Below, in pieces: positions 47,590 through 60,400 of a stretch of 64,000 bases of DNA (position 1 is its first letter; every line of letters begins with the position of its first letter). The position numbers and the translations under genes were made by a program. The notes below the pieces were generated by a model. The model did not search any database and was not told the origin of the DNA. It saw nothing but the letters and a program-made list of their open reading frames with translations. Source of the DNA: Asterochloris sp. CNOR1 (Eukaryota; Chlorophyta; Trebouxiophyceae; Trebouxiales; Trebouxiaceae); NCBI GenBank assembly GCA_963969365.1, contig OZ017753.1, positions 2,542,001-2,606,000 on the forward strand, written 5' to 3'.

Positions 47590-49297
47590 CTGAGAGAAAG
47601 ACCTGCAGGCAGGGCGTCGCCGCTCAACCTGGCACCTGTATTGCGTTGCAGACCTCTAGGGGCTGCGCCGAACCAGCCTGACAGAGTAGTGCCCCCTCAC
47701 ATCCACCAGCTTGCTGGTTTCGAGACTGGCGGCTGTACCTCCCCTGCTGTCAGCTTGACAAGGGCATCGCAAGGGTAAAGTGATACGCTCTGCATGTGAA
47801 ATTGATGGCGGCTGCATTTTCCTTTTGTTGCGAGCAGGGCTGTGAGCTGCACACCAGCCCCCACAGGACGGCACTTGACCTTGACGACGGCTTGAGAGCC
47901 AAGGCAGCGGCACCCTAGCTACGCCAGAAGCTCAAGAAGCAGGGCGGCAATGTTGAATGACAAACTCTGAGCAAGTGCCCAACCTGGAGCAGCGCCGCTC
48001 CTCCCCTGAGAGTCCATTGCTATCCACCCGCTTCAATTCATGCTCCCGTACAGCGTTGGGGTGGGGCTTAAGGACCCCATTGCCCTGCAGCGGAGCGATT
48101 TCTGCTTGACAGGCACAGGCGGGAGGACCATGGTGCTCAGGCGGCGTCAGGCACAGCCTTCAAAGCTGCAAATGGCAAGCTGCACAGTGACTGCTGCAAG
48201 TGGGAAAGCCAGGCCTTGGAAGATGCATCAGAAGCCTGCAAAGGCAGCACAGGGACAGCAGCATTGCATGAGGTGAAAGCAGATCCACATGGAGAGCTTT
48301 TGCTCTCTAGTGCGCCGAGGTGTCGTAATCACCTGGAGAGTGGGCCTGTTGGGATTTTCTTCTGCAGCGCGATACATCTGAGACTGGGTCAGTTTGCGCT
48401 GTTGTGTCTTGAGCCGTTGTGGATATGGATAACATTTATCACGTCATGAGCATACAGTCTCCCAGCAGGCTGTTCCCAAGAGTTTGCGCAAAACTGAATT
48501 CAGTCGAATGGACATGCAGGGCTGCAGATAGGAGCTGCAGTCTGGCTAGCACCCTGCCTTAACAAACGACTTTGCTGCCGCCACCTACCAGAGGGACATC
48601 CTTGCCAGGCACAGCTGCTGCTGATCATATGTGGCGGTGCAAGAGCCAAGCCAGGCAATGGCACAAGTGACCCAGCGCAGATCTGTACCAACATGTGCAG
48701 TCTTTGGGGAGCTGGTGCATCTCTGCAGCATTGGCACAGGTGGCAGGCTGCTACTGTGTGTTTATGCAGGCTGCTTCAGTCAGCTTGTTGATTCAACTCA
48801 AGCCTTCATCTCTGCAGAATGCAAAAATGGGCAGGGCATGACAGAGGTGTGCAGAATGTGCTGCTTGTCACCCTGTCCCTATGGAGGTTTCGATCGGCAG
48901 TGCTGGCCTGCTTGAGCCAGACACTGCAATGTCCCCGTACTCTTGTTCTGCAGACCCCTTGCACCCACCAGCGCTGCTTGACATGCAAAAATCTTCTACG
49001 TCCAATGCAGCACTCTGCATCTCCAGCCAATCCTATTGTTGCATGCAGCAGGCTGTATGTCAGCTTTCCAGCAGCATCTGTGCACAGGTCATCCAGACAA
49101 CAGCATTGTGGCGGGTCAAATTCATTGCGCCACACTAGGTGTTGCTGGCTCATCTCACGGGGATGTCATGAATGCAAACCTGTGCCACTGACAGGGTCCA
49201 GGTGCTTTCAACATGAAATGCTCAAAAGGGCTTCTCTATCTCGAAGGGCGTGCACAGAGTGCTGAACAGAACTGGGGATCTGAGACTGGCCACAGCA
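47590..49297. other. P5CS 5' region and intergenic DNA; no other gene seen
   Basis: The 5' exon of P5CS must lie here. A minus-strand frame at 47656-47913 has ATGs and basic, Ser/Arg-containing sequence compatible with an organelle-targeting peptide, but I cannot show its splice. From 48.0 to 49.3 kb nothing recognisable is present on either strand. Confidence 0.45.
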
Positions 49298-52200
49298 CTA
49301 TCCTATTGTGGTGCTAGTCAAACGTGATGTTAGTGGCCCTTTGCTGGTCATGAGCGGCATCCCTCTCCACCCGGCGACTCCCAGCGCGTCAGTGGCCAGG
49401 TCATCCTTCAACTTGTCCATCTCTTTCTTCTTGGGATTGAGCTGTGCCGCAGGCGGACAGTCATGACTGCAGTGCAACAGGTGCACTGAGGCCTGGTTCC
49501 AGCTGGTGCCTGGGCTGCTGCTCAAACATGCAACAATGCAAGAGACAGACTGCACGAGCAGAGACAGCAACAGGTGAGGCCGTTCACGTCCTGCCAGCCC
49601 TCAAAAGGAGCAAAGGCACAGGCAGGGCTGGCCTGGCGCCCAGAAGCTGCACGGGCGCAGGCAGGCCCACAGCACCACGTCGTCTGGCAAGCTGCTGGGT
49701 GCAGAAGTGGGGCTTACCCGCTGACCATTACCCGCTCCCCAACTGGCACACCCTCTGGTGCAGCAATTGGATCTACCTTCTCATGTGAGGCGTCAGAAGC
49801 ACAAAGAACCTGCGTCGCAGCAGACAGCTTTTGGTAGTTTTGCAGGACCAGCAGTCTCCTGTTCCCAGCAAACCAGCGCTGAGCCACATGCCAGACAGAT
49901 GCGAGGTGCAGGCTGCAGGGGATTGGAGCAGAGCAGGTAGGTATAGGCGGGTGCTGCATACGACACGGATCTGCTGAGCCAGGCCTTTTGAGCCAGAGGC
50001 GCCAGGGCAACAGCTAAGCTGCAGCAGCTGCAGCACAGAGGAGCAGAGCAGGAGGGACACAGACTCGAGGACTGCAGCAGGCGTCAGCTATTCTCAAACT
50101 TTGGTGGATCATGACCACGGTTCACTGCTTAGGTGTGTTGACATCACCCGCCTGCTGCAAGTTTGAGTGGCACTGAGCAGCTCATTGAGGGGCTGCCTGC
50201 TGGGGACATCACGTCCTATCCATCATGACAACTCTCAAGAGCAGAGCAAGTGCTGACTGACACCCTGCCTGGCCAATAAGGCAGTCCTTGAGCCATCCCA
50301 AAAGGCTTTACAAGCTACAAGCCACCCTCCAGCACAAATAGCTGAAAACAACCAATGAGCCCCTCCAGAAGGCAACAAGCAGACTGGCATGTAGTTCACT
50401 ATGAGCCACCTCATGGAGCATGTGCCGGGACAGCAGCTCACCATGCCCTCTGACATGACGTCCCGCATCTTGGCGGGCTTCAGGTTGCAGACAACCACCA
50501 CCCGCCGGTTCTGCATCTGCTCCACGGGCACAAACTTGACCAGGCCACTGACCACCTGCAGACAGGACCATCATGTCAAGTGTGGCAGACGTCTGGAAGG
50601 TGACAGCTTGCCAAGCCTGCTCAACTGTGATCTAGGACGCTGCTGCAGCGCTGTTGCTCTGCTGCACCGGCAGCAGATGATCCCACACACCACTGCTCAT
50701 CCCAGTGCTCTGTTCAGCTTCCAAGCCGGGCCCAGCAACTGCAGCTGCAGCCATGCAGCCCAGTAAAACCTACATAGCCCTACCTGCATCACAGCACCCC
50801 CACTCATGCACCTGATTTGACCCCAGCAGCCACAGGAACCACAGAGAATCACTCACATGCTCCCCAACTGCTGCAGCTTGCCCTGGCACAGAATGAACTG
50901 CTTCAGCAACACAGCCCTCATGTTGACACCTTCAACACCCAGACCCCACCTGACGCGGCTTGCCCTCCCCCAGGTCTATCTGTTCCACGTACAGGCTGTC
51001 CGCATTGGGGTGCTGCTCCACAGACATAATGTGTCCCACACGGATATCTGCCATGCCTATGTGCACCTCAGAGGCAGCCGCTGGGGCTGCTGTCGGCTGC
51101 TCGCCTCCCTTGGCTGCCTGGCGCTCTGCCTTGGAGGGCTTCTTTTCTTTCTTTTTACCCTCCTGCAGACACAGATGTAGCGCGCTGTGAGGCTGACCCT
51201 GCCGAGTTGTCAAGATGCCTCAGAGCCTGGGGTAACTGGCATTGCACAAGAGGCGAGATGGAGGAGAGCCGGTGTCAAAGGCATGATCTGCAGCATGTCA
51301 CGGGCGGCATTTCTGAGGGGCACAGCTTACTGGCAACAGCTGGCAACCACAGCTGGTGTAGAGGCGCTGCAGGTTTGACAGAGCATGCCAGCTCAGCCCT
51401 GATTGTCGCCCATGATGCAGGCAAAGTGACAACAAGCTCATGTGCAGGCGTCACTGCAGCATCTGCGGGCTAGCTTCTGGCTGGTCTGCCCATAAGTGTA
51501 GCTGCTCACTCACCTGCGCATCAGAGACATGCCCGCTGTGCAACAACATGCCACTCAACACCGCACTACTTACCCGCTGGCTGTTGGCATGTGCATCCGC
51601 AACCACTTCATCCATTGAAGCTGCACTGGGACCAACTCCTGAGGGGACGCCAGCCAAGACCCCCGTCGCAGGGGCTGGCTGAGCAGCACTGGCTGTGGGA
51701 GCTGCTGTGCCAGAGGCCTTGGAACCTTTGCTGGACGGCTTCGTCCCCGCGCCGCCGGCCGCTGGCGCAGCGGCAGCAGCTGCCGGGGCGATGCTGGCGG
51801 CTGCAGATGCCTGGGCCAGACGCTTGTCCACCTTGGGGGGCGCCTTGGTCTGGGCAGCGGCAGGTGCCTGCAGCAGCAGGAGCGCCTCAAGCTGCTGCCG
51901 CTCCGCCTTTGGCAGAGTGTTGCCAGGCTGAGTAGGCGCTTTCAAGCCTAGCTTGCGTGCTGTTCACAGCAACTATGAGCAACAGTGGCCTGCAGCTGCT
52001 GTACCTGGCTGGCAAACTGTCTGCTTGCAGTCTGCATACAGAGGGCTCTTTGCACACTGCCACCATATATGTGTTTGCCTGTTCTGAAACAGGTGTTCGT
52101 CAGGACGCTGGCCAACCTTAGGGGCAGCTGCGGCAGGCGGTGGGGGCGGCCTGAACGTGGGTTTCCTGATGTTGAGCGGGGCAAAGACGCCTGTCCGGTC

Positions 52201-53639
52201 TGCCTTGTGCTGCAGGTAGTCCGCCCACCGGAACAGGCTGCTGTAGCGCTCAAGGATCTGTGCAGGGGGGATGTTGGCCTGCAAGCCAGTGAAGAGGTGA
52301 CATTGGCAGAGGCGGAGCTGCCAATCTTGCAGCAGCCCTTGCTGCTGCTAAGTTACTGAGGAGTGCTCAGTGTGCCTGCAAACAGGGGTGCATAGACCCT
52401 TGCTGCTGCTCATCTGCACAGCACTGCTCAAGGTGCCTCCAAGCAGCCTGATGCAGGCCCTGCACAGCACACCTGCAGACATGCTGTGCAGGCCCTTGCT
52501 GCTGCTGATCTGGGCTGCAGCTGGGCAGGCATCAGCTGGGCACACATCTTGCTCAGCACAGGCATGATGCAGCAATGATGCCCTGATGGCTCAGCAGCGC
52601 TACCTGCAGAATTGAGGCTTAGCTGGGCTAGCCATTCACCACAACAATCAAGTTGCAGCTGCCAGCTTCACCTAGACGCACCCTGCAGCTGCTGGGCTCA
52701 CCACTGCTCAAGCACAGAGCAACCACCTGCAGGTCGGCACTTTGCACGGCTTGCAATGTGCATCACGTGTTACACTGGTGCCTCAAGTGCAGACACGGCG
52801 GCACCAGCAGCAGTCTGAGCCACTCACCAGCGCTCGGTACACGGTTGCGAACACGAGAAGATCTGCTAGCGTGATCTGGGTTCCCACCAGGAATGCCCGT
52901 GTGGCCAGCCATGCATTCAGCTGCAGGTGGAAGGCTTTGGGTGAGCAGCACTCATGGGCCCAGATGGTCAGCAGTTGCCCACCATGCCAGGCTGGCCTTG
53001 CAGTCCCTGTCGGTCCAATGATTCAAGTAACATGGCGACATGGAAGCAGCAAGGCACCTCAATCAAGAGAGGACGGCCAGGGGCTGTCTGTGCAGGAAAC
53101 AAGGGACAGATACTGACCTCCAACAGTTTGGACTCAGCCAGAGCTGGTAGCAATCCAGTCCTGAACGACAGCCACTCATGAATCTGCACTGCACACATGC
53201 AGCAGGGTCACAGGGATGCAGATGAGGCAATTTGGCAAGGCTGTGATGCCTTATGTTGATCTTTGCAAGCCGGGAGTGAGCAGCAGCCCACCTGAGTTGC
53301 CAGACCACAGCAGCACTGTACCTGATCAGGAGCAGAGTGAGGGGGGCTGCTCACCTTAGCAGCCTCCTCTGCACTACTTCCCAGCAGGCTGCCACTGTTC
53401 TGCTCTGCAAGATACTCAGCAATGGTGTTTTGGCCTCTGATGATCTCGCCGCTGGGGAGTTTCGCTTGCAATGCCTGTCCCTGCTGGCTCTGCAACTGGG
53501 CCTCCAATCCACAGAAGGCAGCCACCAGCATCAGAGATTGCCGCTCCTGCTGGGTGGTGAAGGTCAGCAGACAAGGCGAGCTGCCGGTGCCAGGCAGCAC
53601 TGCCTGAGCCTTTGCCGCCAGGGCACTGACAACATCCAT
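49298..53639 (-). CDS. Arc1p/AIMP1-like tRNA-binding cofactor (GST-C-like N domain + EMAPII/OB domain)
   Basis: Start ATG at 53639. Exons: 53355-53639, 53118-53183, 52828-52920, 52117-52278, about 51574-51945, 50950-51162, 50442-50555, about 49732-49809 and 49298-49441 (TAG). The N-terminal part is a glutathione-transferase-like fold ([39 protein letters not shown]), as in Arc1p, MetRS and AIMP partners. A long Ala/Pro/Lys-rich linker follows, with [13 protein letters not shown]. Then comes the EMAPII-type tRNA-binding OB fold: [67 protein letters not shown] and LNPKKKEMD. Such proteins bind tRNA and tether aminoacyl-tRNA synthetases. The C-terminal subdomain after LNPKKK is unlike, and shorter than, the usual EMAPII end. 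Two possible donors 15 bases apart occur near 49717 and 49732; phase favours 49732. Confidence 0.85.
52330..52515. repeat. Intronic direct repeats, CCCTTGCTGCTGCT units
   Basis: Three copies of a block starting CCCTTGCTGCTGCT (near 52337, 52398 and 52492), each followed by a degenerate CATCTG-GCACAGC or similar segment, lie in an intron of the AIMP1-like gene. Confidence 0.6.
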
Positions 53640-53801
53640 GCAGGCAGCCTGCGCTGTCCTGGGGGTGATCAGATGATTGGCAAAACCTGATGGGTGCCCT
53701 AGTCAATTGTCTGAAAGTAGTTGCCCGAAAGTCAGCCCTTGCAGACGATCACATCGGTTTTCAGCCCATCTTAGAGTAGCTGTCGGCAGCTTAAGTCCAG
53801 C
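53640..53801. promoter_or_regulatory. 162-base divergent intergenic region
   Basis: It separates the start codons of the AIMP1-like gene (minus) and the small disordered-protein gene (plus), so it probably carries both promoters. No clear core element was recognised. Confidence 0.35.
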
Positions 53802-54317
53802 ATGGGAGACAAAGGCCCAGCTTCAGCCCCAGTCCTTTCATCCGGTGGAGATAGCACTGTGCAAACCAGTGAGCACTTCAAGCATGATCCCAGCCCGCTG
53901 GCAAGGCTCTGAATGCTGTGCATGCATGCAGCCCCAATGCCTCACGAGGATGCATCAGCCATGCAAAGCCAGCGTCAAAGGGAGCCAAACAGCTCCAAGG
54001 ATGCAGTTGATAACAAGCTGAAATCAAGGAGCCCAGCTGGTGATGCACAGGTGAGGTGGCAAGGGCGTGTGGCATACAGTGTGTCATGTGCTGGGCTTAA
54101 GCCCTGCTGCAGCAGCCATTGCCTGGCGTCATGCCAGTCAGCATTGTGATGCTTGTGCTTGCAGGCTGACGCTGACCTGTGTGCCCATGACAGTATTGCC
54201 AGCAAAACAGGACAGAGGCCCATGAACACAGATCCAGATGCAGGAAACCCGCTAGCCTCATGGACTGGAGGTGGTGCATCCAGTGTAGGTACACTTGCAG
54301 CTGCCTCTGAATGTTAA
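53802..54317 (+). CDS. Small hydrophilic, probably disordered protein of unknown function
   Basis: Three exons fit in phase: 53802-53868, 53932-54050 and 54165-54317 (TAA), encoding 112 residues. The intron borders are CCA|GTGAGC...GCATGCAG and CACAG|GTGAGG...CTTGCAG. The protein begins MGDKGPASAPVLSSGG and contains KDAVDNKLKSRSP and HDSIASKTGQRPMNTD. It is rich in Asp, Ser, Ala, Gly and Gln and has almost no aromatic residues. There is no signal peptide, membrane segment or known motif. The composition resembles LEA-like or other disordered stress proteins, but I cannot assign a family. Support is the consistent phase across three exons and the divergent arrangement with the neighbouring gene. 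Confidence 0.45.
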
Positions 54318-54651
54318 CTTCATGTAAAGCTGATGTGTGACAGGTAAAAGGCTTTGATCACTGCCCGTGCATCCAGCCCAGTCTTCAATTCAGTTGGACG
54401 TCTTGTGGCAGCTGAGTAGTTCTTAGAAAATCACGTGCTATGTGACACCCCACTGCACCAGTGAATGTGTCAGACTGTATGGCACTGACCACAAATGAGC
54501 TGATCTGGTGGGAGCAGCATGTGGCAGCTCAGAGCCCCTTTGCCTGCTGTGTCCTATGTACAGCTACTGCTATGGATGATTGGCAAAAGGGAGCTTGACA
54601 CTAGCGCTTCAAGTGAGCCTTGTGAAGCATATCTTTCAAACGCATGCTGTC

Positions 54652-57189
54652 CTATGTCACTTCATCTTTACTGGCCTTGATTGCTGCTGATCCCAGATCA
54701 ATCAGGCAGACACCTGTGGTCCCATTGATGAGGATGTTTGAGAGGCACACATCACTGTGAGCCACATGAGCCCTGTGTAGCTGTTGGAGGGCTGCCCGGA
54801 GAGGCCGATGCAGGTTCTGTGGCACCAGGCCAGTCGGGCCTTATGCGGTCAAGCATTTCTCTAGTGGCTCACCGCCAATGGAGTTGACCACTACCGCCAT
54901 GCTGAGGTGAGCAAGTATGCCAGTGGTGACCAGTCGTGGTAGCACTGAGCCCTGAAGGGCCTCCAGAACGCCGTAGGCAGTTTTCTCATTGTCGAAGGCC
55001 TCTGCAGCCCCATGCACGCGCAGGTCATACATCTTCACGGCAACTGGCTCTCCAAGATAGCCCTGCAAGCACATTGCAGGCTGCACAAGCACTGCTGACT
55101 CAGGTGATGCCTGTATTGCTGCTACTGCCATGCCAGAGACAGCTGCAAGATCACAGCATGGCCACACCTGAAATGTGACCTGCAGCACATGCGCATGACA
55201 ATGCTACAGACTGCCCAGCACATCTGTTGATTTGCATACCTGAAGGACATGCCCGAAGCGCCCTGACCCAAGCAAAGTGTCTGTGAGTGCCAAGGAGCTG
55301 ACGCCTAGCTCCCTCTCGTTTGCGAATCTGTCTGGCACATCAGGCCCATGCAGGGGCAGCAAGCTCCCTCCAGCTGCTGGCTTAGGCAGCTCAGCAGCAG
55401 CAGCAGGGTGGAGCTCCTCATGGCCCTTGCCAGTCATGCTCTGAGCCTTTAAGACAGTCACTGGCTGAGCAGCTTCCTGAGCAGAGAGCTGCCTCTTGCT
55501 AGATCTGAGAGATGAAGTTGACTCTGTCTCTCCGGCACTGTCTAGCTGCTGTGGCAGAGCATAGCCTGCCAGAGTGTGAGGCACAGCCACTCGCCGCAGC
55601 GAGGCCTTCAGCGGCTGCAGCTCTTGTGTTTGCTGCAAGGCATGCAGCCAGCAGACACGAGCGGGAGGCTCTGCCTGGTCCCACCAGACTGCTGGCGATG
55701 CCCACAGGCGCTTGTCAAGCACATTACCGCTGCGCCTCAAATCAGATGTCGCATGGTAGTTTGTGAGGATGAGCAGCAGGCCCTCGTCCATCACTCCGTC
55801 CCCATACACCTGAAGGGCCATTGAGCAGTGTCAAGTGCTACCTGACCAGCCATAACAACCAGTGCATGCAACCCCTTTGGGACGTAGAGAGGACAGTTCC
55901 TTCTGCAGCGCTGAGAAAGCATGACCAAAGCAGCACCAATGAGTCACCTGCTGAAGGCTAGGCAGGACCTCGTCAAGCTCTGCCATGTTCTGCACTGCGC
56001 TGGGGAGCTCCTGGCCGCGCTCGACGCTGAGCTGCCAATCACCCTTGACTTCCCCTACGCCCCAGATGAGGGCGCTGAGGTGCTCAGTGTTAGTCACCTG
56101 CTCTGCTGGGCGCACCACCAGATCTGTGAAGGAGCTGCTGCCGTTGCTGCCACCTCCCGAGAGCCGTGCTGTAATGTTTATGTCATGTGCCAACTGACTC
56201 GTGGATCGCGCCAGGCTGGTGATTAGCGATCTGACCTCTGACTCCTCTGCTGCTGCCAGGACTGGGGATTGCCTGGCCAGATGCCATCTGTGGGCTCCTT
56301 GTAGACAGCAGCCGTATCATCCAGACTGAGCAGCAGCTGGCTGGCGCCCTGGCTGAATTTCGGGCCACGGGAGCACATCTGAGAAGGTCCTAGGGCGCCG
56401 TGGCCTGGTCTTGCTTTTGGAACTGCGGGGCGTGAGGCGGGTTGTCAGCTGCGGCAGCGGCAGCTGCATCACGCCTCTCGCTGTAAGCTTCCCTGCAAAG
56501 CAGACACGCACCAAAGCTCAGCAAAATCAGGTCAGCCATTTGCAGCACCTGACAGCAAATAGCCATGAGGGGCGCCCACACACTGTCCTCAGAATGCTGT
56601 AGTGATGATACAGTGCAGCCACCCTTCCCTGACCAGATATGGGGCCATTTGGAACTGTCTCAAGGAATCAACTCCCTACTCCTGGGGACATTCCCACCAG
56701 GTAAGCCAGCACACAAGCTGCAGCCCATTTGCCCAGACCTAAAACAAGCTGAACATGGCCAGGCCCAGCCATGACCTGTCATTGGCATTCTGTTCAGCGC
56801 AAGACAGCAGTCCTTGCTCAGCTTGCATAAAGTGAGGAGCAATATGCTTGTGGGCGTTGCCAAGTGGAGCTGTCCCTTGAACAGGATTCACCTGCGGACT
56901 CCCACCACTGTCAGCCCTTTGCAAGACCCATGAAGCGCTTCCACTCAGGCATGCTGCCTGCCATTGCATAAATCCGATGGACATGCGCTCTGACCCTGTG
57001 TTGCCGCATTTGGGCAGCCACTGATCAGATTGCTCCAGCACATCCAGCTTATGCAGCTCTTAGCCACCCACCTGGGCTAGCCGTGAGGGCTGCAGGTCTT
57101 CATCGTCGAAGCCGAGGAGGAGGTTGTCTGCCAGCCCCTCCTCTTTCAACAGCTGACGCAGCTCAGCAGGATTGTTCGCCCTCTCTATC
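54652..57189 (-). CDS. Atypical protein kinase with a preceding nuclease-like region (algal/plant expanded family)
   Basis: Minus-strand exons: 57070-57189 (MIERANNPAELRQLLKEEGL), about 56350-56500 (TFSDVLPWPEI), 55948-56225 (ITSLARSTSQLAHDI, LIWGVGEVKG), 55240-55809 (VYGDGVMDEGLLLILTNYHA, LRR, later the kinase start), 54842-55062 and 54652-54840. Kinase motifs: LGSGRFGHVL, VAVKMYDL (Lys), LQQLHRAHVAHSDVCLSNIL (HRD-like with catalytic Asp) and CLIDLGSA (DFG-like). The segment around YGDGVMDEG...LTNYHATS...LRR resembles the Q-x-YGYM...GVLTTY...FLRR stretch of large kinase families in green algae and plants, where it follows a PD-(D/E)XK-like fold. An in-frame TAA lies at 54841-54843, between the N lobe and the catalytic loop. 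Either the gene is damaged or a 33-base GTGAG...TAAG intron removes it. Confidence 0.55.
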
Positions 57190-57453
57190 ATCTGCAGCAG
57201 ATAGAATCCATGACGACACACACAAATGCAGCTGTGCGGGCAGTGAGAAGGCACAGCAGTCAAGAGGCTCACCGAGTCACCAAGACATCAGAAGACCTGG
57301 CTTGCTGAGCCTTCCAGTCGACCGGAACTCGCGATAGTCCCTCTCGACCTAATTCCTAGGCCTAGAATCCCTAGCGCGCCAGAGTCACTGTGATTAGAAA
57401 TTTCGATCATCAGTACAATTGATGTTTACGTAGAGTGCCCTAGACCGACCTTC

Positions 57454-60400
57454 ATGCAGCACTACCAGGTACCTTCTGCTGAGTACAGCAGCTACATCAA
57501 CCAAGTCATCAGCCTGGGGCTGGCTGAGGACTACATTGCACAACTGCGTGCCAGCTGCTCCCCAAACAGCCCCCCTTCCCTCAGAGCGGCCATTGATCAA
57601 GCCTGCAGACACCTGTCTGGACTGGTGGATGATCTCCAGCCAGTGCCGGCCTCTGCCCCTGGTGTGCACAGTTTGGAGACTTTGAGCCAGCAGAATGGAG
57701 CACCAGTCTCAGGCGCAGCAGTTGGCTTGGCAGCAGCCTTGCCTAACACTCCTGGGGAGGAAGCTCGTATCCCACAGCTCACCCAGCTCATCAATGCCCG
57801 TCATGGTGCGGCTACGCCACAGAGCACAGTCCAGGCTGAACATTCAGCTGCCAAGCTCTGGAGGGTAGGCACTGTGTGGCCTTTACTCCTGTTCTTATGG
57901 CGCCCTTGAGGCCTCCAAGGCCATGTCACTCGCACACATGTGGTCCTGCAGAGATGCTGTGAGCAGGAGGCGCACCGGTTCCCTAATGGCGACCTCATGT
58001 CTCAGGCCAAGATTTTTGGGTTCTCGATGTGGCTTGTGGATGAGGCAGTGCAACAAAAGGGTGCTCGCAACTCGCTCAGCAGCATTGGGTGCGACGCCAC
58101 TCCACTGCTGTGTTTGAGCTGCGCTCATGTCCTGCCCTCCCCAACTTTGGCCTGGTGCATGCAGTGATTACCTGTGCCACCTCAAGGAAGTCTGCAGAGA
58201 GCAGCACTCAGGAGGCCGCATCACCCCAGACGTTCCCGCACCCCTGGAATCCAGGCAGTTAGGGACTTGATCCGTGCACGTGGCAAGGAGATGCAGGCTG
58301 AGAACCTCACTGCGCAAGTGGCCGCTCAGGTGGGTATGGGCCTGGTCAGAGCGTCTTGTGCAAATAGAGTGATGGCGTGTCTCACCCCAGCTTGTTGCTT
58401 GCATCTGCAGCTGGAGGCCGCACTGAGCGCAAAGCAGCTTCGCCAGTCCCTGCAAGCAGCTTTCCAGCAGCAGCAATGGCAGTGGACCTATCTGCTGAGG
58501 ATGGCAATGATGTTCATGCCAGCCACGCTGGGCCGCTCTGATGACCTGCGCAAACTTCCCTGGAGCTGCCTGGCACTGAGGACGCAGGATGTTGTGGGCC
58601 CAGTGCCCTCTGTGGCAATCCTCTTTAGTAGCATGCAAGGGAGCCTGTGAAGCCTGGGCAAGTGGATATTCCTGGTGTCGTCAAGTATGCGCATTCCTGC
58701 TGTCAGAGGCAGTTGGGCAGTGTGCTGCAGTGTGTTCTGAGTTAATATGCCTCTTCTGCCACAGGTACCGAGACCATCGCATCTGTCCTCCTGCATCCCA
58801 GGCTTCGCAAGTCCAACTGCCATGCCACTGCGGCGACACAAGGCAACGCCACTGTTTCTGCAAGGTTTCTCCTGACTGTTCACAGGGCTGACCCCCTAGG
58901 GGGCAACACTTGTGGGTGGACACCGTATGGCCTTTGATCCCGTTCTTCATGGCGCCCTTGATGCTCACGAGGCCATGTCGCTCACACACACTCATTTTTG
59001 CAGAGATACTGTGAGCAGGAGGCGTCCCCTGATGGTGACCTCATGTCCCACGCCAAGATTCTTGAGTTCTCGATATGGCTTGTGGATGAGGCAGTGCAGC
59101 AGAATGGTGCTCGATATTCATTCAGCAGTGTGGGGTGAGAGGCCACTCCACTGCTGTGTCTGAGCTGCACTCAAGTCTTGCCATCCCAATCTTTGGCCTG
59201 GTGTGTGCAGTGATTATCTATGCCACCTCAAGGAAGTCCGCAGAGAGCAATACTCACATGGCCACATCACCTCAGATGTACCCGCACCCCTGGAGATTCA
59301 GGCAGTTAGGGACTTGGCCTGTGCACGTGGCAAGGATATGCAGGCTGAAAACCTCAATGCGCAGGTGGCAGCTCAGGTGTGTATGGACCTCAGAGGGTCT
59401 CCATGTTTTGAGGTCGATGTCGGTGGACTGTGGTGGGCTGGCATCAGCCTGGATCAACAGAGCTGGCATCTTTGCCCTGACCATGGCTTCCAAGCTGCCA
59501 TCGGCCAAGAAGTCTCAGCGCTGGGTGTTCTCAGGGTTGGCTGAACAGATGACTGACATGCTTCCTGGCTCTGCTTTGTTCATCCACTTCTCTCCATCAG
59601 ATTCTCTGTCTGTCTTGAAAGGTTCCATCAGCTCGGCTGGCACAAGTCCAGCCGCTACTTGTGACTTTCATGCGTCAAGTTGCCGAATGTGCAGGTGGAT
59701 GCCGCACTGAGCGCAGGGCAGCTTCGCTAGTCCCTGCAAGCAGCTTTCCAGCAGAAGCAGTGGCAGTGGGCCTATCTGCTGAGGATGGCAATGACATTCA
59801 TGCCAGCCACACTGGGCCGCTCTGATGACCTGCGCAAGCTTCCCTGGAGCTGCCTGGCACTGAGGACGCAGGATAATGTGGGCCCAGTGCCCTCTGTGGC
59901 AATCTTGTTTGGTAGCATGCAGGGGAAGACTGTGAAGCCTGGGCAGGTGGATATTCCTGGTGTCGTCAGGTATGCGCGTTCAAGCTGTCAGTCGTAGCTG
60001 AGCTGTGTGCTGCCGTGTGTTTAGACTTGTTTGACTCCTCTGCCACAGGTACAGAGACCATCGCATCTGTCCTCAGGCAGCGCTTGCCGACCTGGCTGTC
60101 GCCACCTTCCACAGGGGCATCAAACTTGAGGATCTGGCCAAGTTCATTGTTGCCGCCCCTAGCATGCAGGGGAACCAGCGCATGTGTGGGGAGACTCTCA
60201 ACGTTCACCTTCGGCAGGCTTTTGAACTTGCTGGTGAGCCAGTGCTTTGATGCTGCAGCTTTTAAACACGGCTATTGGTGACATCTGTGGCTTGTTACAC
60301 TGCAGGCGTGCCCTGTGACAGGCTTGATGGGTACTCAGCTAAAGGGGAGGCAAGCCACGAATTTAAGAAGCATGGTGTGAAGGCAGCTAAGAGCATGGGC

